From the NCBI GenBank assembly GCA_945904955.1, contig CAMDPO010000007.1, positions 22,016 to 86,015 of the forward strand: DNA of 64,000 bases. Direction: 5' to 3'. Made by a program: the position numbers and the translations under genes. The notes under the pieces were generated by a model. It was not told where the DNA came from. It saw nothing but the letters and a program-made list of their open reading frames with translations, and searched no databases. Positions 24,271-34,892 of the stretch are shown here, piece after piece (position 1 is the first letter of the stretch; each line of letters begins with the position of its first letter). This stretch comes from Rhizobium sp. Q54 (lineage in GTDB: Bacteria > Pseudomonadota > Alphaproteobacteria > UBA2966 > CAIVPW01).

Positions 24271-25740
24271 TTACTCGCCGAAGTCCGCAGCGCGAATGCC
24301 GTACTTCTCCATGCGGTAGCGCAGCGCCATGCGCGTCACGCCGAGACGGCGCGCCGCTTCGGAGGTGTTGCCGCTGGTTTCCTTGAGAGCGGCGACGATC
24401 ATGGTGCGCTCGGCGCCGGCAAGCGTGCTGACGCCGTCGTCCGCGCCCAGCATGGGCGCCGCAGTCCGGGCAGCGACGGTGTTGCGATTCGGCGTGACGT
24501 TGGCGAGGTTGAGCGAGTCGGCCGTAAGGCCATCCTCGCCAGACAGCAGCGCGCTCCGCTCGATGACATTCTTCAGCTCGCGCACGTTGCCCGGCCACGA
24601 GTAGGCCTTCAGCGCCTCCACCGCATCGTCCTGCAAGGTCGGTGTCGCACGGCCGTAGGAGCGCGCCGTCGCCTCGAGAAAATGGCGCGCCAGCATCGGA
24701 ATGTCCTCGCGGCAGGACCGCAGCGGCGGCAGCGCGATGGTCAGCACGTTCAGGCGGTAGAAGAGGTCGTCGCGGAACTCGCCGCGCGCCACCATCTGGG
24801 CGAGATCGCGATTGGTGGCAGCGATGAACCGCGCCGCCACGGGTACTTCGCGGGTACTGCCGACCCGGCGGACCAAGCGGCGCTCCAGCACGTTGAGGAG
24901 CTTGGCCTGCAGCTCCGGCGGCAACTCGCCGATCTCGTCGAGGAACACGGTGCCGTCCTCGGCAGCCTCGATCAGTCCGGCGCGCGAGATATGCGCGCTG
25001 GTGAAGGCGCCGCGCACGTGGCCGAAGAGCTCGGCCTCCATGATGTCCTTGGGAAGAGACGCGCAGTCGACATGCACGAAGGGCCGGTCGGCGCGCGGCG
25101 ACAGGCGGTGCAGGAGGCGCGCGGTGACGTCCTTGCCGGTACCCGTCTCGCCGAGCAGCAGCACCGTCGGCGACGCATCGCCGGAGATCGTGGCGATCGT
25201 CTGAATCTGCTTGCGCGTCTCGCGCATCGCGGCGCTGTTGCCGAGCAGCGACGCCACGTCAGCCGAGCGGCTCTCGCGGGCGCGCGAGTAGTTGAGGCGC
25301 GAGCGCAGGCGGGCCGAGCGCATCACCTTGTCCAAGGTGACGAGGAGCTCGTCGAGATCGACCGGTTTCTTGAGATAGTCGGCGGCGCCGAGCTTCATGG
25401 CGCGGACCGCCTGGCTGACGTCGCCGTAGGCGGTGACGACGATGACCGTCGGCGCCGCGTCGCCCATTTCGGCGAGCGTGGCGAGGAAGTCGAAGCCTTC
25501 GCCATCGGGCAGGCGCATGTCGAGGATGATCAGGTCGGGCGGCTTGGCCGCGGTCGACGCCACGTGCTTGGTGGCCTCAGCGAGCGTGCCGGCTACCGAG
25601 CACGTGTGCCCGGCGCGCTGCAGGCAGGTCGCGACGGCGCGCGCGAACATGGTCTCGTCCTCGACGACGAGGATGCGCCAGGACTGCGCCGAGCGGGGGC
25701 TCGGGCCGGCGTCGTCGAGCTTGCGCGCGGGTTCGCTCAT
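24271..25740 (-). CDS. NtrC-family sigma-54-dependent response regulator
   Basis: Three domains: receiver (residues ~22-140, phospho-acceptor D74 in LIILDMRLPDG, Lys in YLKKPVD), AAA+ activator (~165-400; Walker A GETGTGKD, GAFTSA variant of the GAFTGA sigma-54 loop, Walker B GTVFLDEIGEL) and a Fis-type helix-turn-helix (NTSEAARRLGVTRMALRYRM). It needs sigma-54, and two sigma-54 promoters with paired palindromes lie 0.4-1.1 kb downstream, so they are its likely targets. Its start overlaps the kinase stop (ATGA). Confidence 0.92.
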   Translation of the reverse strand: MSEPARKLDDAGPSPRSAQSWRILVVEDETMFARAVATCLQRAGHTCSVAGTLAEATKHVASTAAKPPDLIILDMRLPDGEGFDFLATLAEMGDAAPTVIVVTAYGDVSQAVRAMKLGAADYLKKPVDLDELLVTLDKVMRSARLRSRLNYSRARESRSADVASLLGNSAAMRETRKQIQTIATISGDASPTVLLLGETGTGKDVTARLLHRLSPRADRPFVHVDCASLPKDIMEAELFGHVRGAFTSAHISRAGLIEAAEDGTVFLDEIGELPPELQAKLLNVLERRLVRRVGSTREVPVAARFIAATNRDLAQMVARGEFRDDLFYRLNVLTIALPPLRSCREDIPMLARHFLEATARSYGRATPTLQDDAVEALKAYSWPGNVRELKNVIERSALLSGEDGLTADSLNLANVTPNRNTVAARTAAPMLGADDGVSTLAGAERTMIVAALKETSGNTSEAARRLGVTRMALRYRMEKYGIRAADFGE

Positions 25741-27221
25741 GCGCTCCTAGCGACGGTGGCATGCGCGGACTGCGCCGCCGGTAACGTTACGATGACTTCG
25801 GTGCCCCCGCCTTCGCGGGCGGCGAACTCAAGCATGCCTTGGTGCAGGCCGCAAATCTTGAATGCGAACGGAATGCCGAGGCCACTGCCGTAGCTCTTGG
25901 TCGTCGGTCCCGGATGCAGGTCGCCCTGCATCGGCCGGAACGGCATGCCAGGGCCGCGATCGGAGATGACCATCTGCACGTTCGCTCCGGCCGCGCGCAC
26001 GGTCAGGGTGATCGGCGCGCTGTCGGGCGATGCCTCGACGGCGTTGCCGAGCAGCCCGTAGACCGCCTGCTCCATCAGATGCACGTCGATGGAAGCGACC
26101 GCGGGCACGTCCCACCCGACGCGACGCAGGCGGATCTGCTTGGCCTCCAGGCGCGGCGCCAGGAACATGACCGCCTGGTCGACGATCTCCGAGAGGCGCA
26201 CCTCGGCGCGCGCGAGGCGCAAGGGGTTCAGATACGACAGCAGCGCACTCAACCAGCGCTCGAGGCGATCGACGGTAGCGCGGATGTCCTTCAGCCCCTG
26301 CACGACTTCGCGCGGCGTGCCGGGTCCCTCGTGGACCTGGGCGGTAGCGCGGATGGCCGCGAGCGGGTTGCGGATGTTGTGCGCGACCACCGGCACCAAG
26401 GCGCCCAACGCAGCCTGGCGCTCGGCGCTCACCAGCGCCTCGCGACTCTGGGCGAGCTCCTGTGCCATGCGGTTGACCGCACGCTCCAACGTGACGAGCT
26501 CGGTCACACCGTGCTCGGGCACCTTGTGGTCGAGCTGACCCTTGGCATAGGCATCGAACGCGTCGAGGAGCGAGCCGATCGGTCGCACGAAGGCGCGTTG
26601 CACGAACGAACGCGAGAACAACAGCAGGATCGCCGCGAGGGCGATGGGAATGAGCAGCACCAAGCCGGAGATGCGGCTGAGAGCGTCAACGCGCACCTTC
26701 TCTGCTGCCTGCGCCACCGTGAGCAGCTCGTCGTTGAGGGCGAAGACCAGCTCGTAGTCGTCGAGCCAGACCATGCGCAGGTCGGCGGTGAAGAATACCG
26801 CCAGTTGGTCGGCCTGGCGCACGGCGGTCGACGGCGTCGACATGATCTGGTCGGTGCGGCGGCGCACGGTCTGGTACGCCTCCTTGAGGCCGTCGATGGC
26901 GGTGCGCTCGGCGGGCAGGCGGGCGACGTCCTCCATGTGGGCGAACGTCGACAGGATGCGGGCGCTGGTGCGGCGATAGTCGGTGACGGCGCCGACCTCG
27001 CCGAGGAAGTGATGGTCGAACACCTCGGTCATCTGGCGGTAGACGTCGCCGCGCGTCTCCTGCACGAGGCTCATCAACGTATTGAGGCGCAAGGATTCTT
27101 CAGAGGCGCGCTGACGCAACTCGACGCCCACCCAGCCCATCGCGCCTGTGACGATGATGAGCAGCAGGAACGCCAGGTTGTGACCCAGCAGCAGGCCACG
27201 CAGGGAATAAATACGGATCAC
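25737..27221 (-). CDS. Membrane sensor histidine kinase, partner of the NtrC-type regulator
   Basis: 494 residues: transmembrane helix at ~10-32, a ~150-residue periplasmic helical sensor, second helix at ~185-203, HAMP region, then a HisKA-like domain with phospho-acceptor H281 (VVAHNIRNPLAAI) and an HATPase (NAVEASPDSAP, DRGPGMPF, GSGLGIPFAFKI). It is translationally coupled to the regulator. The signal it detects is unknown; position suggests something handled by the neighbouring transporter and cupredoxins. Confidence 0.9.
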   Translation of the reverse strand: MIRIYSLRGLLLGHNLAFLLLIIVTGAMGWVGVELRQRASEESLRLNTLMSLVQETRGDVYRQMTEVFDHHFLGEVGAVTDYRRTSARILSTFAHMEDVARLPAERTAIDGLKEAYQTVRRRTDQIMSTPSTAVRQADQLAVFFTADLRMVWLDDYELVFALNDELLTVAQAAEKVRVDALSRISGLVLLIPIALAAILLLFSRSFVQRAFVRPIGSLLDAFDAYAKGQLDHKVPEHGVTELVTLERAVNRMAQELAQSREALVSAERQAALGALVPVVAHNIRNPLAAIRATAQVHEGPGTPREVVQGLKDIRATVDRLERWLSALLSYLNPLRLARAEVRLSEIVDQAVMFLAPRLEAKQIRLRRVGWDVPAVASIDVHLMEQAVYGLLGNAVEASPDSAPITLTVRAAGANVQMVISDRGPGMPFRPMQGDLHPGPTTKSYGSGLGIPFAFKICGLHQGMLEFAAREGGGTEVIVTLPAAQSAHATVARSA

Positions 27222-27324
27222 GACAACCCTTCGGGCACAACGCTGCGGCCCGTTCGAGATTGGTCTACCAGCGCGATCATAGCGCCGATCATCTTGGCGC
27301 CGTGATCTGCTGCTCGGCTTGCCC

Positions 27325-28133
<809 letters not shown>

Positions 28134-28134
<1 letters not shown>

Positions 28135-28949
28135 CAGGCTCCTCCTACGGCCACGCGTTTCACCGATTCGCCTTCGGCCAGGCGCGAGGCCTCGAGCCCG
28201 GCAAGCAGCGCCGGATGCTCGCGCAGCAACTGCTCGCGGAACTTCTCCACCTCGGGCCCCTCGGCGAGGCGCGGGCGATCGAGCGGCACCGGGACGTCGA
28301 GCACGACCCGGCCAGGCGTAGCCGACATGAATACGACGCGGTCGCCGAGCTGGATGGCTTCGCGCAGGTCGTGGGTGACGAACACGATGGTCGCGCTGCG
28401 TGCGCGCCACTGGTCGAGCAAGAGATCGCGCAGGCGATTGGCGACCGGCGTATCGAGAGAGACGAACGGCTCGTCGAGCAGGAGCAGCGGCGGCTCGTTG
28501 ACGAAGGCGCGGGCGAGCGCCACGCGGCGCTGCATGCCGCCCGAGAGGCGGTTCGGGTAGGCATCGACGGACGCAGCTAGGCCGACCTGCTCCAAAAGCT
28601 TGCGCGGCATGCCCTGGGCGACGGCGCGGTGGGTGGCGACCAGGGCAACATTCTGCTCGACGGTGAGCCACGGCATCAGGCGCGGCGACTGGAACATGTA
28701 GCCGAGCCGCGGACCGGCACCCGGCGGCTGCCCGGCAATGCGCACGTCGCCTTCGAAGCCCGTGTCGAGGCCGCTGACGATGTTCAGGAAGGTCGTCTTG
28801 CCGGAACCGGACGGCCCGATGATGCAGCAGAATTGCCCGCGCGGTACCGAAAAGCGCAGCTGCGACAGCGCCAGGAACTCGCCGCCGTCCGGCGACGCGA
28901 AGACCTTGCGTTGGATATCGACCTCAAGCGCGTTCATGGACGGGGTCAT
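28134..28949 (-). CDS. NMT1/TauB/SsuB-type ABC importer ATPase
   Basis: Walker A GPSGSGKTT, signature LSGGMQRR, Walker B LLLLDEPFVSLD, switch VTHD: the pattern of nitrate/sulfonate/taurine-type importers. ATG 28949 or the ATG four codons later could be the start. It follows the permease by 7 bases and is coupled to the exporter-type ATPase downstream. Confidence 0.88.
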
Positions 28950-28956
28950 GGATGCG

Positions 28957-29853
28957 TTACATCCGCCACTTGGTCGCGCGCCGCTCCAAGGGACGCACGA
29001 TGAAGCCCTCGATGAGCATCACCACGCAGATGAACGAGAACGCGTAGGCAAGCAGCAAGTCCACGTCGAGCATCGAGAAACTGTTGGCCAGCATGAAGCC
29101 GACGCCGTTCGAACGCCCCAACAACTCGTAGACGAGAACGATCTTCCAGATGAGCGCGATGCCGTTGCGCGCCGCCACCATGAAATAGGGATAGAGCTGG
29201 GGCAGGAACACCCGCCGCAGAGTCTGCCAGCGCGACAGCCGGAAGGCGCGCGCCACGTGCAGCAGGTCCGGCTGTACGGCCGAGGCGCCTTCGCGCGTCG
29301 TCACGGCGACGAGCGGCACCTTGTTGATGATGACTGCCACGATGAGCGCGAGGTCGTTGAGGCCGAGCCAGATGTAGCAAAGGATGCCCACCACCAGCGC
29401 CGGCATGTTCAGGCCGAGAAGCACCCACCCGTCGAAGAAGCGATTGAGGGCCTTGATGCGGCCAAGTGCGATGCCGATCGTGCCGCCCAAAATCATGGAG
29501 AAGACAAAGGCGACCACGGCGCGGCGAAGCGTCTGGTAGATGTTGAAGATCAAGTCGCTCGTCGTGAACGAGAAGCCGAGCAAATTGATGTCGTTGCGCG
29601 TCAGCCCCGAACTATGGGTGGCGGCGTGCCAAATCGCCTGCGCCACCGCCACCGGCGACGGGAAATAGATGGCATTGCGGACGCGCTGATACTGATCATC
29701 GACGAACAGTTCCGATGTCATCGCCCACGCCGCCACATGCCACACCGCGATCAACGCGATGAAGGATGCGAGGCGCACCCAGGGTGGCGAGGAAAACGGA
29801 GAAGCAGTCAGGAGCCGCGAACTGCGGCTCCTGACTCCAACATTAGCTGTCAT
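28957..29853 (-). CDS. NMT1/TauC-type ABC importer permease
   Basis: 298 residues with six predicted helices (SFIALIAVWHVAAWAM, LGGTIGIALGRIKALNRF, MPALVVGILCYIWLGLND) and the EAA loop HVARAFRLSRWQTLRRVFLPQLYPYF, typical of SsuC/TauC-family permeases. It lies between the binding protein and ATPase genes. Confidence 0.88.
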   Translation of the reverse strand: MTANVGVRSRSSRLLTASPFSSPPWVRLASFIALIAVWHVAAWAMTSELFVDDQYQRVRNAIYFPSPVAVAQAIWHAATHSSGLTRNDINLLGFSFTTSDLIFNIYQTLRRAVVAFVFSMILGGTIGIALGRIKALNRFFDGWVLLGLNMPALVVGILCYIWLGLNDLALIVAVIINKVPLVAVTTREGASAVQPDLLHVARAFRLSRWQTLRRVFLPQLYPYFMVAARNGIALIWKIVLVYELLGRSNGVGFMLANSFSMLDVDLLLAYAFSFICVVMLIEGFIVRPLERRATKWRM

Positions 29854-29889
29854 CTGCGGTTACTACAAGACCGAAGCGCTGCGCGCGTT

Positions 29890-30909
29890 CTAGAACGTGA
29901 AGCCGCCATAGAAGGTGCCCGGAGCGACAGTCTTCGCTCCAGTCACTTCCGGCGCAATCTCGGCCAGGATCGTGAAGGCCTTTTCGGCGGCGGCGCGATC
30001 CTCGGCCGTGTACGAGGTGACGATGCCGCGGCGGTACTGATCGCGCAGCGCCGTGAACAGCGCCGGATCCGTGGCGGCGCCCATCCGGTCCTTGAGCGCA
30101 TCCCACGCGGCGTTGTCGGTGCGCAGTACCTGCTTGGTGGCGAGCGAAGCCTTGAGGAAGTTCTGGACCAGCGCCGTATTCTGGCGCGCCCAGCCATCCT
30201 TGAAGACCCAGCCGATCAGCGGCATCGGACGGGCGACGCCGAGTTCGACCAGGATCTTGTCGGTGCCGATCAGCTCGACGAAGTTCGGCTTCGCCAACAG
30301 GCGAGCGTTCCAGTTCCACATGTTCATCGTCGCTTCGGCCTCGCCCTTCTCGAGGGCGTCGTTGACCAGCTGCGGCGCGGCGAACTTCACTTCCTTGGCG
30401 GCCTGGGCGACGTCCAGGCCGATGTTGGCCTTGGTCCAGGTGCGGAGCAGAAGATAGCTCTTGTCGTTGGCGCCGCCCGAGACGGCGATCGTCTTGCCGG
30501 CAAGGTCACGCACGGACTTTACCGGGCCGTCCTTCTTGACGATGACGCCGCCCACGGTGAGCGAATGCGGCACCCAGGTGTAGTCGAGGCCGCGCGAGCG
30601 CGCGATCGACACGACCATATAATCGCTGACGATCAGGTTGACCGCGTCGCCGGCGAGCGCGATGTCGGTCGCCGGGTTATCGGCGTAGCCCTGGATCTCG
30701 AGCTGGAAGCCGTTGGCCTTGTCGAGGCCGCGCGCCTGCATCGTCACGAGCTCCCAATTGACGGTGCCGGTGGCGAGCACGCCGGCCTTCACCGTCGGCA
30801 GTGCGCCTTGCGCCCAAGCGCGACCCGTTCCCAGGGTACTAACGGCTGCCAGACCGCCCGCACCAATCGCCGCCTTCTTCAGGAAGGCTCTCCGTTGAAC
30901 CAGTGCCAT
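29890..30909 (-). CDS. NMT1/TauA-type periplasmic substrate-binding protein
   Basis: The start is ATG 30909 with GAGGAGAGGACAA before it; the track's longer ORF is not supported. Signal with Tat-like core (QRRAFLKKAAIGAGGLAAVSTLGTGRAWA), 339 residues. The NMT1-like fold shows GLDKANGFQLEIQGY and VSDYMVVSIARSRGLDYT. Ligand unknown. First gene of a unit with its permease, ATPase and the exporter ATPase. Upstream 347 bp separate it from a divergent cytochrome c. Confidence 0.88.
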   Translation of the reverse strand: MALVQRRAFLKKAAIGAGGLAAVSTLGTGRAWAQGALPTVKAGVLATGTVNWELVTMQARGLDKANGFQLEIQGYADNPATDIALAGDAVNLIVSDYMVVSIARSRGLDYTWVPHSLTVGGVIVKKDGPVKSVRDLAGKTIAVSGGANDKSYLLLRTWTKANIGLDVAQAAKEVKFAAPQLVNDALEKGEAEATMNMWNWNARLLAKPNFVELIGTDKILVELGVARPMPLIGWVFKDGWARQNTALVQNFLKASLATKQVLRTDNAAWDALKDRMGAATDPALFTALRDQYRRGIVTSYTAEDRAAAEKAFTILAEIAPEVTGAKTVAPGTFYGGFTF

Positions 30910-31256
30910 TTGTCCTCTCCTCACGTTCGAATCGGGCCGAACCCCGGTTTCCGGCCCTGGCCTGGTGGCCAGTCCCGTGCGCACGCGACCCCTGCGCGAA
31001 AACCCGGTCGCTACCATAGCATCCCCCCTACTCCCGGACCACGCGGGCGCCCTGGTCGCGGCGCCCCTGCCGAGCCGACGAGGCGGTCTGCAGCTGGTCC
31101 GGAATCAAGAGGTTGGCCCTCTTCCGGTACCTGCTCACTCGCCCGAGAGTGGCGCCCGAATCAACCTATGTGCGGTATTGGGTTTTCCGCTGTTCGCGGC
31201 GCGCGGCGCTGGCCGTAAGGTGCGCGCGCGGAGGTGCCGACGATGACGATCAACCC
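30910..31256. other. Divergent intergenic region between binding protein and cytochrome c
   Basis: About 347 bp. It holds a small hairpin (AAGAGG-TTGGC-CCTCTT, 31107-31123), a possible minus-strand -10 (TATGGT at about 31012-31017), and the short leader ORF listed next. No convincing full promoter or sigma-54 site was seen. Confidence 0.5.
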
Positions 31257-31260
31257 ATGA
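31243..31260 (+). CDS. Possible 5-codon leader peptide (MTINP)
   Basis: ATG ACG ATC AAC CCA TGA, with an ideal Shine-Dalgarno (GGAGGTG, 31230-31236) six bases upstream. Its stop overlaps the cytochrome start (ATGA). The sequence ATGACGATCAA is repeated at the cytochrome start, so it could also be a duplicated start region. A translational-coupling role is inferred. Confidence 0.35.
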   Translation: MTINP

Positions 31261-31649
31261 CGATCAAAGTCTTGCGACAGGCCGCCAGCCTGCTCGGCGT
31301 GGCCTGCCTGCTGGCGCTCGCGAGCCCGGCCCAGGCCCAAGACCCGGGCCTGCTCAAGTTCTGGACGACCTGCGGCGCCTGCCACACCCTCGATACGACA
31401 GGGGGCCATTCCGAGGGCCCGAACCTGTGGGGCATCGTCGGCAAGACCATGGGTGTCCTGCCGCGCTTTGCGACCTATTCGGCGGCCATGAAAGAAGCGG
31501 CCGGCCGCAACGTCGTGTGGACCGAGGAGCTCCTCGACCGCTGGCTGCAGAACCCCCAAGCGATGGTGCCGGGCAACGAGATGGAGTTCAGCCTCGACGC
31601 CGCCGCCGACCGCGCAGCAGTCATCGGCTACTTGCGCACCCAGCGCTAG
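31257..31649 (+). CDS. Class I cytochrome c (periplasmic)
   Basis: The start is ATG 31257 (MTIKVLRQAASLLGVACLLAL signal). One heme c site (CGACH) and the methionine ligand region MVPGNEMEF mark a small soluble electron carrier of the cytochrome c2/c-550 type (GPNLWGIVGK). It shares style with the cytochrome at 37152. Divergent from the NMT1-type binding protein and convergent with the DUF1501 gene. Confidence 0.9.
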   Translation: MTIKVLRQAASLLGVACLLALASPAQAQDPGLLKFWTTCGACHTLDTTGGHSEGPNLWGIVGKTMGVLPRFATYSAAMKEAAGRNVVWTEELLDRWLQNPQAMVPGNEMEFSLDAAADRAAVIGYLRTQR

Positions 31650-31693
31650 ACTAGCAGCCGCGCGCGCAGCACTCGCTGCTCCCGTCTCTCAAA

Positions 31694-31733
31694 AACAAAA
31701 GAGCCGCCGGCTTCCCGGCGGCTCTTTGTTTGC
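31694..31733. terminator. Bidirectional terminator between cytochrome c and DUF1501 gene
   Basis: AAAGAGCCGCCGG-CTTC-CCGGCGGCTCTTT with T-tracts on both sides (TTTGTTT on plus, TTTTGTTTTT on minus). Confidence 0.9.
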
Positions 31734-31760
31734 TGCGAAGCGAAGTGCGGGGCTAGCTGC

Positions 31761-33011
31761 TTAGGCCCACATCTTCAGGGTGTTGAACTTCGTGCCGCTG
31801 AGGACCTTCTCGGATTCCTTGTAGCCAAGGAACTCCTCGATGAGGGTCGCGTACACGCGGCGGAAGTCGGTGGTGTACTGCAGGTTGTCGTCCAGCACGA
31901 GGTTGGTGAGCGACATCTTCTCGCCGTAGATGCCACCCTTGACGCCGCCGCCGACGATGAACGCAACGTTGCCTGCGCCGTGGTCGGTGCCGAGGCTCGT
32001 GTTCTCCGGAACGCGCCGGCCGAACTCCGAGTGGATCAGCATGGCAACGTCGTTCTCCTTACCCATGCGCTTCATCTCTTGATAGAAGCCCCACACGGCG
32101 TCGGAGTTGTACTGCACCTGGCGGTCGTGCGGGCTCTGCTGGTTGACGTGGGTGTCGAACAAGCTGCCACGCAGCGGCACGTAGTAGATGCGCGCCGGGA
32201 AGTCGCCTTCGATCAGCGCAGCGACGCGGTCGAGGTCGCGCAGGTTGAGGTCCGGGTTGCGCGTGCGGCCGTACTTGGCCCACGCCTCACCGACCAACGC
32301 GGAGGCATCACGAGCGCTCTTGGTGACGTCCAAGAGGTACTTGTGGGTGTCGCCGACGGCGACCTGGTCCTTGTCGATGTTCTGCAGGACCGCGCGCTGC
32401 TGGTAGTAGAAGTCGCGCGCGAAGGTGTTCGGATCCATGAACACCACCGGCACGTGCTTGTTGGCGCGCACCGCCAGCGTCTGGCTGGTCGATACGTTGA
32501 CGAGGAAGTTCGCCTTGCCGGTCGGCTCGATGGCGTCGGCGGTGCGGGCGACCCAACCGAACGGCTCGCCCGAATTCGGCGCGCCGGTGTGCCAGTAGCT
32601 GATCGACGAGAAGTGCGAGAACGACGGCTGCTCATAGCCGACGCCCTGGACGATGCCGAGCTTGCCCTCGTCCCACAGGCGCTTGAAGCCAACCATCGAC
32701 TTCTGCAGGCCGTGCATGCCATCGCCGAGCGGCAGCGTGTCCTTCTCCTTGTAGGCGAGGGTCGGGCGCTGACGGTACAGAGCGTCGTCACCGTACGGCA
32801 CGACCGTCGAGAGACCGTCGTAGCCGCCGAACCACTCGAACACGACCAGGATCTTGCCCGGCGTGGCAGCGACGGCTTCCGCCATGCCACCGAACACGGG
32901 CGGCAGCGGAGCGAGACCGGCGCCGAGGCTAAAGCCGACGCCACCAGCCCCGATCGCCAGTGCCTGCCGGCGAGAGACGCCAGCATCACAGCAAAGATTG
33001 TTCATACGCAT
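31761..33011 (-). CDS. DUF1501 (sulfatase-like) Tat-exported protein
   Basis: Tat-type signal (VSRRQALAIGAGGVGFSLGAG) and a 370-residue alkaline-phosphatase/sulfatase-like fold. Motifs include LVVFEWFGGYDGLSTVVPY, SHFSSISYWHTG, and the C-terminal metal-site region HSEFGRRVPENTSLGTDHGAGN. DUF1501 genes are usually paired with DUF1800, as here (27 bases apart). Their biochemistry is not established. ATG 33011 has GAGGA eight bases upstream. Confidence 0.88.
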   Translation of the reverse strand: MRMNNLCCDAGVSRRQALAIGAGGVGFSLGAGLAPLPPVFGGMAEAVAATPGKILVVFEWFGGYDGLSTVVPYGDDALYRQRPTLAYKEKDTLPLGDGMHGLQKSMVGFKRLWDEGKLGIVQGVGYEQPSFSHFSSISYWHTGAPNSGEPFGWVARTADAIEPTGKANFLVNVSTSQTLAVRANKHVPVVFMDPNTFARDFYYQQRAVLQNIDKDQVAVGDTHKYLLDVTKSARDASALVGEAWAKYGRTRNPDLNLRDLDRVAALIEGDFPARIYYVPLRGSLFDTHVNQQSPHDRQVQYNSDAVWGFYQEMKRMGKENDVAMLIHSEFGRRVPENTSLGTDHGAGNVAFIVGGGVKGGIYGEKMSLTNLVLDDNLQYTTDFRRVYATLIEEFLGYKESEKVLSGTKFNTLKMWA

Positions 33012-33038
33012 TGTTGAATCCTCTTCTGGGCTGGGTCG

Positions 33039-34892
33039 CTAGTTGATCTGGTATTCCGGCGTGCTCATGATCATGTGCGTGAGCATGCGCAGCGGGCTTT
33101 CCATGTAGGTCGTCGCCCGACTGATGTCCTTGGTGCCGAGCTCGGTGTTCAGGAACGCGACCATCGATCCACGCGTTGTGCTCGACACGGGGATGCGCAG
33201 GAAGCGGCCCATCAGGTAATCGACCGCCTCATCGGTGGTCTTCACGCCGGCGTCCACGACCATCTTGCTGAGGTCGACGCGCGCAGCGCCACGCGGCGTC
33301 GGGATCAGCTTGCGATAGGCGAGCTCCCACGCGTAGTAGCCGGAGACGCGGGTGTTGAAGAGCTCATCGCGCTCCTTCGCCACCATGTCGAAGGCGCCCA
33401 TCATGCCGGGGTCGGCAAGCGCAGTGGCCTGGGTAAAGTCCTGGCCCTGGCGCAGGCGCGCACCGATCTGGCCGTCACCACCGGTAGCGGTCAGCAGGTT
33501 CGGGGCACGGAAGCCGGAGATGTCCGGGAACAGGAAGTCGCGCGCGACGTTGCCGCGTTCCAGGATCAGCGCCGGGGTCACCCACGACTTGCCCTGGGCC
33601 CAGCCAGCCACGGACGGCGGGTTGAGCAGGTGCTGGCCGAGAGCGACGGTGATGCTGTTGAAGTCCGGGATGCCGGGAACGTCTTCGGCGCCCAGCTGCT
33701 TCAGCATGGTAACGACGTGCTCGACGGGGCCCTTGATGTGCGAGCCGTACGAGGCCGCGCTGTAGAAGTCCTTCGACAGGAACATTGCCTGCAGCAGCGG
33801 CTTCATCTCGTAGTTGCTGTCGCGCAGGATCTTGCCGAGCTGGGCCTGATACTCCGGCGACAGATCGTCGCGCACGAAGAAGCGATAGGTCTTGCCCGCG
33901 ATGTAATTCGCGGTGACCGGCTGCTCCATGATGATCTTGAGCACGTCGACGCCGTTGAAGTTGCCGGTACGGCCAAGGAACGTCTTCACGCCGTCGTCGT
34001 GCTTGTCCTTGTCGACGACGAAGTCGAGGTTGTCGAAGTTCCAGCCGGTGAAGGCGCGGGCGGCTTCGCGGACGTCCTTCTCGATGTAGTTGCCGACGCC
34101 CATGGTGAAGAGCTCCATCACCTCACGAGCGAAGTTCTCGTTGGCGGCGCCCTTAACGTTCACGCCAGCGTCGAGGTAGTAGAGCATCGCCGGGTTCTGG
34201 GCGACGGCGACGGCCAGCTGCGAGAAGTTGCCGGTGGCGTACTTCTCGAACATGTCGATCTGCTGAACCATCTTGCGATAGTCGCGGACCTTGCCCTCGG
34301 CAGTGGCGAAGTGGCCGTGCCAGAACAGCGCCATCTTCTCTTCGAGCGGGTGCGAGGTGTCGAGCATGCGCTCGGCCCACCAGTAGCCGACGCGACGGGT
34401 CTCGAGGTCGGTGGCGCGCAGCCAGAAGAAGAAGCGATCGGACGTCGGCTGGACGGCGCGGTTGCCTTCCGGCTTGTTCATCACGCCGATGTTGCCGCCG
34501 TCCTTGAGCGCCTTGTCGGTCGCCGCCGGGCGGCTGTCCGGGAAGTAGGTCAGGGACGGGTCCCAGAAGCCCGACTCTTCGAACGGCTTGAGCTTCGGGT
34601 TCGGGGTGGTCTCGTAAAAGACCAGCGAGCGGACGGCGCGGTCCGGAGTCATCGCGGCGAGGCGCGCGATCTCTTCCGGGGTGCCGCTGAAGCCGGCGCG
34701 CGACAACAGGTGCGCTGCGCGGTCGTAATTCCAGTCGGCCGCGGTGATGGGCGACATGTCGCCCTTCCAGTTGGCCGGACCCGGGCTGAACGCGCCCAGT
34801 CCCGCTGGACCGGCGGACATCGCCGCTCCGGTCACGGCGATGGCCATGGCCGCCCCCGCGAGGGCGGCAATGCCGCGCTTGCGAATCGTCAT
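33039..34892 (-). CDS. DUF1800 exported protein
   Basis: The start is ATG 34892, preceded by GGGAGG, with a signal (RKRGIAALAGAAMAIAVTGAAMSA). The 617-residue protein has DUF1800 hallmarks: DRAAHLLSRAGFSGTPEEI, WWAERMLDTSHPLEEKMALFWHGHFAT, NENFAREVMELFTMGVGNYIEKDV and RAFTGW. It forms an operon with the DUF1501 gene. Function unknown; the repeated coupling of the two suggests joint action in the periplasm. Confidence 0.88.
   Translation of the reverse strand: MTIRKRGIAALAGAAMAIAVTGAAMSAGPAGLGAFSPGPANWKGDMSPITAADWNYDRAAHLLSRAGFSGTPEEIARLAAMTPDRAVRSLVFYETTPNPKLKPFEESGFWDPSLTYFPDSRPAATDKALKDGGNIGVMNKPEGNRAVQPTSDRFFFWLRATDLETRRVGYWWAERMLDTSHPLEEKMALFWHGHFATAEGKVRDYRKMVQQIDMFEKYATGNFSQLAVAVAQNPAMLYYLDAGVNVKGAANENFAREVMELFTMGVGNYIEKDVREAARAFTGWNFDNLDFVVDKDKHDDGVKTFLGRTGNFNGVDVLKIIMEQPVTANYIAGKTYRFFVRDDLSPEYQAQLGKILRDSNYEMKPLLQAMFLSKDFYSAASYGSHIKGPVEHVVTMLKQLGAEDVPGIPDFNSITVALGQHLLNPPSVAGWAQGKSWVTPALILERGNVARDFLFPDISGFRAPNLLTATGGDGQIGARLRQGQDFTQATALADPGMMGAFDMVAKERDELFNTRVSGYYAWELAYRKLIPTPRGAARVDLSKMVVDAGVKTTDEAVDYLMGRFLRIPVSSTTRGSMVAFLNTELGTKDISRATTYMESPLRMLTHMIMSTPEYQIN

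Noticed and set aside
28738-31218. 826-aa plus-strand ORF across the NMT1 transporter
   Set aside because: Antisense shadow of three well-supported transporter genes.
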